DNA from: Lachnospiraceae bacterium
GTDB lineage: Bacteria; Bacillota; Clostridia; Lachnospirales; Lachnospiraceae
Direction: 5' to 3'
DNA: 34,454 bases
Assembly: GCA_021205305.1 (NCBI GenBank)
Contig: JAJPXU010000121.1
Span: 1 to 34,454, forward strand
Shown here: piece after piece, positions 27,900-34,454 of the stretch
Layout: every line of letters starts with the position of its first letter
How positions within the stretch are numbered: position 1 is the first letter of the stretch
The notes under the pieces: model-generated
Databases searched by the model: none
Told to the model about the DNA's origin: nothing
The model's input: only the letters and a program-made list of their open reading frames with translations
Program-made: the position numbers and the translations under genes

Positions 27900-29510
27900 A
27901 TGAAAAAAGGTCAGATCATGGAAGGGGTAGCAGAGCGCGTTGACTTCCCTAATAAGGGAGTCGTGCAGACAGAAGAAGGCACCGTGACGGTAAAGAACAC
28001 CCTTCCCGGACAGAAGATTCGGTTTTCAATATCGAAAAAACGGAGTGGGCGCGCCGAAGGCCGTCTTTTGGAAGTGCTGCAGCCATCCCCATTGGAAGAC
28101 CAGGAACCTGTTTGTCCCCTCTTTCCGGCCTGTGGCGGCTGCACCTGGCAGAGCCTGTCTTACGAAAACCAGTTGAATCTAAAAGCAGAGCAGGTAAAGC
28201 GTTTGCTTGCGCCGGTGCTGCGCATGGCGGCTGTACCTGTATCTGAGGCAGAATTTGCAGTACAATCTACGCCACATACAGAAAAGAAATCTGCAGCGGA
28301 AGCAGCGATCGACACTATATTTGAGGGAATTCATCGCAGTCCACGGGAATTTGCTTATCGCAACAAAATGGAATTTTCCTTTGGCGACGAATATAAGGAT
28401 GGACCACTCACCCTTGGCCTTCATAAGCGAGGCAGTCACTACGACGTGCTGACCGCCGATGCCTGTCAGCTGGTGCATGCAGATATGACTGCGATCCTGA
28501 GAGAGACGCTTTCCTTTTTCCAGGCACGGCAGATTCCCCACTACCACAAAATGGCACATGAGGGCATCCTGCGTCACCTTCTGCTGCGCCGTGCAGAAAA
28601 AACAGGAGAGATCCTGGTTTGCCTGGTGACAGCAGGGCTGAAAGAGGAAAAGAGCGAAAAAGAATTTGCGGAAATCCTGCAAGACTATACGGAACATCTT
28701 TTGTCTCTGGGACAGAATCTGCAAGGCCATATTGTGGGAATCCTTCATATGCGCAACGATTCCCTTGCGGACATTGTACAGAGCGATGAGACGACGGTTT
28801 TATATGGTCAGGACTATTTCTATGAAACCCTGCTTGGTCTGCGCTTTAAAATCACCCCATTCTCCTTTTTCCAGACGAATTCTCTGGGGGCAGAAGTTTT
28901 GTATGGTGTGGCCCGCGAATATGTTCAGGAATGTCATGACAGTGTTTCAAACTCGAAAAATGTCTCGAACAGACGGGAGGCGCAGAACATATGCAATATG
29001 CCCGGCGTGGTCTTCGATCTTTACAGCGGAACCGGCACGATCGCGCAAATCCTCGCTCCAGTCGCGGAGAAAGTGATTGGTGTAGAGATCGTAGAAGAAG
29101 CTGTAGAAGCTGCCCGTGAAAACGCCAGGATGAACGGACTTGACAATTGCACCTTCATTGCAGGCGACGTCCTGAAAGTCCTCGATGAGATCTCTGAACG
29201 GCCGGATTTTATTGTTCTGGATCCGCCGCGTGACGGCATCCATCCGAAAGCGCTGCAGAAAATCATCGCCTACGGTGCTCCCCGTATCCTTTACATTTCC
29301 TGTAAACCGACCAGTCTTGCGCGGGATCTGGAAGTACTGCTGGCGAACGGGTATCAGGCAGAGCGGATTTGTTGTGTGGATATGTTTCCACAGACGGCGA
29401 ATGTCGAGACGATTGTATTATTGAGCAACCGAAAAATCAAACCTGACTCTCATGTGAGACTAAGCCTGGATATGGAAGACTATTACAGGTTTGCTGATCA
29501 GAGAAAATAA
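27900..29510 (+). CDS. rlmD: 23S rRNA (uracil-5-)-methyltransferase RlmD/RumA
   Basis: CPLFPACGGCTWQSLSYENQLNLKAEQV, FAYRNKMEFSFGDE, FFQTNSLGAEVLY, VFDLYSGTGTIAQILAP, FIVLDPPRDGIHPKAL, ILYISCKPTSLARDL. Confidence 0.95.
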   Translation: MKKGQIMEGVAERVDFPNKGVVQTEEGTVTVKNTLPGQKIRFSISKKRSGRAEGRLLEVLQPSPLEDQEPVCPLFPACGGCTWQSLSYENQLNLKAEQVKRLLAPVLRMAAVPVSEAEFAVQSTPHTEKKSAAEAAIDTIFEGIHRSPREFAYRNKMEFSFGDEYKDGPLTLGLHKRGSHYDVLTADACQLVHADMTAILRETLSFFQARQIPHYHKMAHEGILRHLLLRRAEKTGEILVCLVTAGLKEEKSEKEFAEILQDYTEHLLSLGQNLQGHIVGILHMRNDSLADIVQSDETTVLYGQDYFYETLLGLRFKITPFSFFQTNSLGAEVLYGVAREYVQECHDSVSNSKNVSNRREAQNICNMPGVVFDLYSGTGTIAQILAPVAEKVIGVEIVEEAVEAARENARMNGLDNCTFIAGDVLKVLDEISERPDFIVLDPPRDGIHPKALQKIIAYGAPRILYISCKPTSLARDLEVLLANGYQAERICCVDMFPQTANVETIVLLSNRKIKPDSHVRLSLDMEDYYRFADQRK

Positions 29511-29539
29511 GCGAATTCAATACACGGAACTTACAGTAG

Positions 29540-29577
29540 AAAGCTGTTGATGCGTAAAAACATCAGCAGCTTTTTTT
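29540..29577 (+). terminator. Rho-independent terminator downstream of rlmD
   Basis: AAAGCTGTTGATG-cgtaaaaa-CATCAGCAGCTTTTTTT. Confidence 0.88.
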
Positions 29578-29592
29578 CGTGTAAGGGAGGTG

Positions 29593-29673
29593 ATGCCGTT
29601 GGGCGCGGGACGGTTTGATTTCGGAGAGCAAGAGTATTTTTCAATTCAGAGTAAATGGTCATTTACGGATTAA
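29593..29673 (+). CDS. Possible 26-aa leader ORF (MPLGAGRFDFGEQEYFSIQSKWSFTD)
   Basis: AAGGGAGGTG SD just upstream; its TAA overlaps the SD of the symE-like gene. Confidence 0.35.
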   Translation: MPLGAGRFDFGEQEYFSIQSKWSFTD

Positions 29674-29685
29674 GGAGGCAAATCT

Positions 29686-29964
29686 ATGGCATTTAAGAAA
29701 TTCAGAGAGTTAAAGGTATCAGGGCAGAGTGGTTACCATTACAAGGCTACACCGACGATCATGTTGAAAGGGCAGTGGCTTGAGGAACTGGGATTTGATA
29801 TTGACGCACTGATCCGGGTGGAGTGTGAGAATGGAAGGCTGATTATTACGCCGGATCATGAGAGGGAACAGCGGCTCGCTGAGGAAAAGGCTTTTATGGA
29901 CGCGGAAATGGAGAAGCTCCAGGCACAGATGGTAGCTGAGCGAAAGCTGAGGTACGGGAAATAA
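29686..29964 (+). CDS. SymE-like protein with C-terminal coiled-coil extension
   Basis: RELKVSGQSGYHYKATPTIMLKGQWLEELGFDIDALIRVECENGRLIITP. Confidence 0.75.
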   Translation: MAFKKFRELKVSGQSGYHYKATPTIMLKGQWLEELGFDIDALIRVECENGRLIITPDHEREQRLAEEKAFMDAEMEKLQAQMVAERKLRYGK

Positions 29965-30071
29965 AAATGTGAGTGGCATTCACAGGGAAAATGTTTTGAG
30001 GAGCTGATGACAGAAATTTTAAGCGGCAGACTGGTTTTGGAAAATCGGTCTGCCGGGACAAGGAGGACGAT

Positions 30072-30857
30072 ATGGGAAAAATTATTATGGTTGGTTCACA
30101 GAAGGGTGGAGTTGGAAAGACAGTTACGACATTTAACCTCGCGCATTCTTTGGGTGAAATGGGAAAGAAGGTGCTGACAGTGGATTTTGACAGTCAGGCA
30201 AATCTGACTACGTGCTATGGCGTGGAGGATGCGGCTTCGCTGGATCACACGATTGGACATCTGATGATGGCGGCGCTGGAGGACATGCCGGAAGAAGATA
30301 TTTCAGATTACATCATGACGAAGGACGGTGTGGATTTTATTCCATCATCCATATATTTGTCTGTGGCGGACGCGAAGCTGCGGCTGGAAATGGGCGCGGA
30401 GCGGATGCTGTCAGAGATATTGGAGCCGCTTCGTGAAAAGTATGATTATATTCTGATTGATACCTGTCCATCATTGGGCGCGCTGACGATTAACGCGCTT
30501 TCTGCCGCGGATGAAGTGATAGTTACGGTAAATCCTCAGCTTCTGGCAATGATGGGACTGCAGGACTTCCTGCGAACGGCCGTGAAGATCCGGAAAAGGA
30601 TTAATCCGAGGCTGGGGATTGCGGGAATCCTGCTTACGATGTGTGACGCAAGGACGACGCTCTGCAGGGTGTTGACTGAGGAAGTGACAGAGAATTTCCA
30701 TCAGCAGATCCGGATTTTCGAGACCAGAATTCCAAAGACCGTGAAGGTTGGGGAGAGTGTTTATTACAGTATGCCGGTTGCGCAGTATTGTCCGAAGTCT
30801 GGAGCAGCTGTCGCCTATCAGAATTTTGCGAAGGAGTTGATGTCTTATGAAAGCTAA
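30072..30857 (+). CDS. parA: ParA/Soj-family ATPase
   Basis: MGKIIMVGSQKGGVGKTVTTFNLAHSLGEMGKKVLTVDFDSQANLTTCYG (deviant Walker A); DYILIDTCPSLGALTINAL. Confidence 0.95.
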   Translation: MGKIIMVGSQKGGVGKTVTTFNLAHSLGEMGKKVLTVDFDSQANLTTCYGVEDAASLDHTIGHLMMAALEDMPEEDISDYIMTKDGVDFIPSSIYLSVADAKLRLEMGAERMLSEILEPLREKYDYILIDTCPSLGALTINALSAADEVIVTVNPQLLAMMGLQDFLRTAVKIRKRINPRLGIAGILLTMCDARTTLCRVLTEEVTENFHQQIRIFETRIPKTVKVGESVYYSMPVAQYCPKSGAAVAYQNFAKELMSYES

Positions 30858-31839
30858 TGCGCCGAAGAGAAAAATATTTAATGACGCTGTGGATTTGCTG
30901 GGCAGTGTAGATGCACATCTGGAAATACCTGAAAATGCGGTGCAGATGTTTCCGGTAAACGGGATCCGTCCGTTTCCGGGACATCCCTTCCATCTGTATG
31001 AAGGGGAACGCCTGGAAGAAATGGTGGAGAGCATCCGCGAGCATGGCATTCTGGTGCCGGTGATTATCTGGAAGCGGGATGACGGATATGTGATGCTGGC
31101 CGGACATAACAGGATGCGTGCGGCGGAAATGGCGGGGATGACGGAGATCCCCGCTATCGTCAAGGAGGATCTGTCGGAGCAGGATGCTTATGTGTATGTG
31201 ATTGAAACGAATCTGATTCAGCGCGCATTTTCAGAGCTGGCGATTTCAGAGAAAGCAACTGTTTTGAAAGAGCGATATGATAAGGTTTTATCACAGGGGA
31301 AACGGAATGATATTATCCGGGAGCTGGAGAAACTGAGCGGGATGAAGTCGGAGGTCACTTGTGGTCACGATGACCACAGGTTAAAAAGCCGCGACAGCCT
31401 TGGAGAAGAGTATGGTTTGTCCGGAAGTTCTGTGGCGCGGCTCCTGCGTGTGAATCATCTGATTCCGGAATACAGAGAGAAGGTGGATTCTGGGGAACTG
31501 CCATTTATGACCGGAGTAAATCTTTCCTACCTGTCTGAGGAAGAACAGCGGATCACGCTGGCGGCGGGAGTAATGCCGGATGCGGATCAGGTAAAGAAGC
31601 TACGGGAGCATGCCGGTAGCCTGACCGCTGAAATGGTGTCGCCTATTCTCAATAGACCGGACAAACAGAGCCAGAGAAGACAGGGGTTCAGCCTGAAAAT
31701 CCCGGACACATGGAGAGAAAAATATTTCACCGGGATGGAGAAAAAGCAGATTGCCGCAGTCATCGAAGAAGCACTGGAGGCGTGGGTGATGGGAAAGGAG
31801 GCTGCGGATGTTCAGAGCAGAGGCGCTTGCAAAGGTTGA
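30847..31839 (+). CDS. parB: ParB-like nuclease/partition protein
   Basis: VNGIRPFPGHPFHLYEGERLEEMVESIREHGILVPVIIWKRDDGYVMLAGHNRMRAAEMAG; overlaps parA stop. Confidence 0.93.
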   Translation: MKANAPKRKIFNDAVDLLGSVDAHLEIPENAVQMFPVNGIRPFPGHPFHLYEGERLEEMVESIREHGILVPVIIWKRDDGYVMLAGHNRMRAAEMAGMTEIPAIVKEDLSEQDAYVYVIETNLIQRAFSELAISEKATVLKERYDKVLSQGKRNDIIRELEKLSGMKSEVTCGHDDHRLKSRDSLGEEYGLSGSSVARLLRVNHLIPEYREKVDSGELPFMTGVNLSYLSEEEQRITLAAGVMPDADQVKKLREHAGSLTAEMVSPILNRPDKQSQRRQGFSLKIPDTWREKYFTGMEKKQIAAVIEEALEAWVMGKEAADVQSRGACKG

Positions 31840-32092
31840 TCGGGGCTATTTCAATATCATTGTGCTGGATGCGTATGATGTTTCCCTGCAGTCAAAAAAC
31901 ACAGGGCATTACTGGACCATTCATAACACAGAGTATCCAAGGGAAGGAACCTGCGTGATTTATCACAAACACAGATTTTGTCATCCGTACCATTTGCATG
32001 GCAGAGCGCCGAATCTGAGCAGGGCGCTCAGGAGTATCCGAAAGCACGATGAATTTCAGATGAACGGCAGGGTTCCGGTTTATAAGCATTGA
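31808..32092 (+). CDS. Hypothetical accessory protein
   Basis: 94-aa ORF overlapping the parB 3' end; DAYDVSLQSKNTGHYWTIHNTEYPREGTCVIYHKHRFCHPYHLHGRAPNL. Confidence 0.6.
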   Translation: MFRAEALAKVDRGYFNIIVLDAYDVSLQSKNTGHYWTIHNTEYPREGTCVIYHKHRFCHPYHLHGRAPNLSRALRSIRKHDEFQMNGRVPVYKH

Positions 32093-32097
32093 TGGGG

Positions 32098-32127
32098 AGC
32101 GGCATCACCAGAAAAGGTGGTGCCGCT
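32098..32127. terminator. Hairpin between convergent ORFs
   Basis: AGCGGCATCACC-agaaaa-GGTGGTGCCGCT; no clear T-run. Confidence 0.5.
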
Positions 32128-32141
32128 TCACTGAGTCTGCA

Positions 32142-32822
32142 CTATTTCTTCAGGCGCAGGTATTTTAGAGTCAACTGATAGGTGTTCTCAATTTCCTGAT
32201 ATCCGCGGCTGGGCTTCAGCCCGATCCTCGTGATGATTTCCTCACGGGAAAATCCTTCGCGGCTGAGCTTTGCGATGATGGCGTAACGCGGTTTAATCTT
32301 GCGCAAATGCTCCAGCAGTGACACATAGAGCTCATCCATCAAGACTGCTTCTTCCGGAGTAGGCTGTGAATAATCTGCCACGTCAAATGTTTCATCTTCA
32401 TAGCAGAAGTCAAGAGATAAAAGCTCTACCTCATCGGATTTCGGGTTATAGCGCGGCAGAGTTCCTCTGTCTGGACATCCGGCGCAGCGGTGGGTCTTTG
32501 GGCAGACGAGGGGAGTGCCGTCCGCGTTGCGTCCAATGACGCATCTGCCGGTCCGCTTCTGTTCCAGATATTCATTGATTTCGGACCAGAAGAACTTCAT
32601 GTAGGATCCGAAAGCATCTCTGTCAATCGGCGCGAAACCGATGAGAAAATGGACGCCGGCGAATTTCCAGGTTATGAAATTCTCTGAAACACAGATGTCT
32701 GTATCCCTCTGGAAGCCTTTCTTGATCCAGATGGGGACCAGCACCTGACCAGCTGGAACGGGCTGTCCGTCATAGCTGCTCTTGTTGTTGTACTTGTCGG
32801 GGTTAAGTTCTTTGATTGCCAT
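32142..32822 (-). CDS. Accessory protein with C-terminal sigma-like HTH
   Basis: Good SD at the minus-strand start; C-terminus PTPEEAVLMDELYVSLLEHLRKIKPRYAIIAKLSREGFSREEIITRIGLKPSRGYQEIENTYQLTLKYLR; CPKTHRCAGCPDRG cysteine cluster. Confidence 0.7.
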   Translation of the reverse strand: MAIKELNPDKYNNKSSYDGQPVPAGQVLVPIWIKKGFQRDTDICVSENFITWKFAGVHFLIGFAPIDRDAFGSYMKFFWSEINEYLEQKRTGRCVIGRNADGTPLVCPKTHRCAGCPDRGTLPRYNPKSDEVELLSLDFCYEDETFDVADYSQPTPEEAVLMDELYVSLLEHLRKIKPRYAIIAKLSREGFSREEIITRIGLKPSRGYQEIENTYQLTLKYLRLKK

Positions 32823-33070
32823 GTGATTTTCTCCTTTCGGCGTAGAAACCGAAGCGGAGAAAAACCTTATGGCTGCCAGTTATCATTGTCATAGTCGGTC
32901 ACCTCATACGGATTACTCCGCTTCGTTCGGTGACCAGCCGTTCGCAAAGCTGGCACTCTGTTTTAAGTTCTCCCGTCCGTCAACTGCGAACACACCTCGT
33001 GGCCACGAAGAAGGTGAGCTGGCGCTCGGGAAAGCAGTTTTATGTCATACTCAGGACAGTTCATTCATTT

Positions 33071-33256
33071 TTAATCGTTCGCGATCTGTTCCAGATCCGC
33101 AAACAACTCGTCGTAATAGCATGACGCCAGATCGCGTAAGCTGTGGGCGTTATAGCGATGGAATACGGAGTCAACAACGGCTTGACCATATTCGTTGGCT
33201 ACTCTGGAAGCAGTATTTTCAATGTTGATGATCCAGTCTTTTGTGGAAAGATTCAT
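33071..33256 (-). CDS. Small hypothetical accessory protein
   Basis: MNLSTKDWIINIENTASRVANEYGQAVVDSVFHRYNAHSLRDLASCYYDELFADLEQIAND; composition looks coding, and the AGGCAGG SD-like sequence precedes it. Confidence 0.55.
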   Translation of the reverse strand: MNLSTKDWIINIENTASRVANEYGQAVVDSVFHRYNAHSLRDLASCYYDELFADLEQIAND

Positions 33257-33502
33257 TTGTTTTACCTGCCTTTCTGTAATTCACTGAGTAAACAGAATTT
33301 TTATCCAGCGCTGAAAAACTGGTATGTTATGGAGTGTTCTGGCAGAGAGTCTTTTCAGCATCCCGCGTCCGGGAGATACTCTGACAATAGGCTCAGTTTT
33401 ACGTCATGAACCTGGACGTTGGTTGCTTATCTTATGTGGGAAATATGTGAGTATAGTGCATCTTTCCTATGTACGAATTTTCACATATTTGATTGTTCAT
33501 TA

Positions 33503-33542
33503 ACATGGAAACGACTTGGAATGACTTGGAAGTAACTTGGAA
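33503..33542. repeat. Four-copy iteron-like array (A/ACTTGGAA)
   Basis: ACATGGAA 33503, ACTTGGAA 33514, 33524, 33535; spacings 11, 10, 11 bp. Confidence 0.85.
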
Positions 33543-33723
33543 ATCAAAATCATAGAGAGGATGAGGCGAAAACTCGTATCCATACCATGCATCCATACTA
33601 TGAGACAACTTTGATTTTGCAGACGCGAAATTTGAAAAAGAGATTTTTACCTTGCGAAATATAGAGTTTTATGGTAAAAATATAATGATGCAGGTTGAAG
33701 AATTGCATGATGGAGGCATGAGC

Positions 33724-33930
33724 ATGGCGTTTAGCTATAATAAATTATGGAAACTACTGATAGATAAAAATATGATGAAGAAGGATTTGATGGCGAAAAC
33801 AGGGATGACATCTTCTACTATGGCAAAACTTGGAAAGAACCAGGCTGTCAGCATGGATGTTCTTGCAAGAATCTGTAAGGCTCTTGGTTGCAACATTGGG
33901 GATATAGTTGATGTGGTTCCTGAGGATTAA
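33724..33930 (+). CDS. XRE-family transcriptional regulator (Cro/CI HTH)
   Basis: MAFSYNKLWKLLIDKNMMKKDLMAKTGMTSSTMAKLGKNQAVSMDVLARICKALGCNIGDIVDVVPED; GGAGG 7 nt upstream of ATG 33724. Confidence 0.9.
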   Translation: MAFSYNKLWKLLIDKNMMKKDLMAKTGMTSSTMAKLGKNQAVSMDVLARICKALGCNIGDIVDVVPED

Positions 33931-33963
33931 TTAGCTGTTTAAAGTATTAGGGGAGGTTTTGAT

Positions 33964-34454
33964 GTGGGACGGTATTGCTACGGCGCTTTTTTAAAAATAA
34001 TGACATTGTGTTCTCCACGTGCTACTACGCAGAAATATCTTTGCGGAACTATGTTTTGTGCAGTGAATCCAAAATACGATATTAGAAGTGATGATAGCAC
34101 AGTTGGGCATCTGAAAGCCTGTAGGGATAATGTGTCCCCAGAGGTCATGGACTTTATTGGAAATGTTGATGCGGAAACTTTGGTTCGTTGCTTTGAAACG
34201 AAAATTATCCCGACGCTTAAACAGGAAAAGTTGAAAAATATGGTATTGGCTCTGACTGATACGCTTTTTCGCGATACTGGTATTGATGATTCTGCTGTAA
34301 TTGGAAAAGTTTTGGCAAAAAAGAAGGGGGAGTATAGAGTTGAGATTGAGTTCCATTTGCCGGAAATGCTTACTGATTTTATGATCTTTTCTCTTGAAGG
34401 AATAGATAATAGTTCGGGTGCAGCATTTATTGATGAAATTAATAAATCCTATAT
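33964..34454 (+). CDS. Unknown protein truncated by the window end
   Basis: Open frame from GTG 33964 (GGGAGG 7 nt upstream) to the window end: VGRYCYGAFLKIMTLCSPRATTQKYLCGTMFCAVNPKYDIRSDDSTVGHLKACRDNVSPEVMDFI…INKSY; not in the ORF track because no stop is reached. Confidence 0.65.
   Translation, partial: MGRYCYGAFLKIMTLCSPRATTQKYLCGTMFCAVNPKYDIRSDDSTVGHLKACRDNVSPEVMDFIGNVDAETLVRCFETKIIPTLKQEKLKNMVLALTDTLFRDTGIDDSAVIGKVLAKKKGEYRVEIEFHLPEMLTDFMIFSLEGIDNSSGAAFIDEINKSY

Noticed and set aside
32869-33228. 119-aa plus-strand ORF (and overlapping 32930..33124)
   Set aside because: Overlaps a better minus-strand ORF and intergenic DNA, no convincing SD, atypical composition.

Overview
The window looks like a Clostridia (probably Lachnospiraceae) chromosome segment read from sequence alone. 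About 29.5 kb is core or near-core: a GH13 glucosidase, T-box-pheS-pheT, a histidine phosphatase, queA, an Ig-like/NlpC-P60-like secreted protein, an MBL hydrolase, a phosphohexomutase, a secreted tannase-like alpha/beta hydrolase, mazEF, a two-component system, a GGDEF-EAL protein, a YerC/TrpR-like regulator, a DUF1836 protein, pcrA and rlmD. The last ~5 kb after rlmD looks mobile/ICE-like: SymE-like, ParA, ParB, a sigma-like protein, an XRE regulator and a truncated unknown ORF. Main second-look items: (1) two small type I toxin-antitoxin modules absent as separate entries from the ORF track, with toxin peptides MVDLITAFLVSVGASVIGNYISKWLGRNK and MSTYEGIMLLLVIVSLIVAILDMKNKK, each facing an opposing consensus sigma-A promoter suited to an antisense RNA; (2) a ~78-bp structured dispersed element whose copies covary in their outer stem, one copy separating the second toxin's SD from its ATG; (3) other palindromic repeat families, including one in the pheS-pheT gap, one in the pheS T-box leader and an in-frame palindrome inside pheT; (4) several housekeeping enzymes (PheT, QueA, phosphomutase, PcrA, RlmD) that seem to carry low-complexity in-frame insertions; (5) a helically phased ACTTGGAA array next to an XRE gene and an unknown ORF that runs off the window. 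Family assignments come from motif recognition, not database searches.
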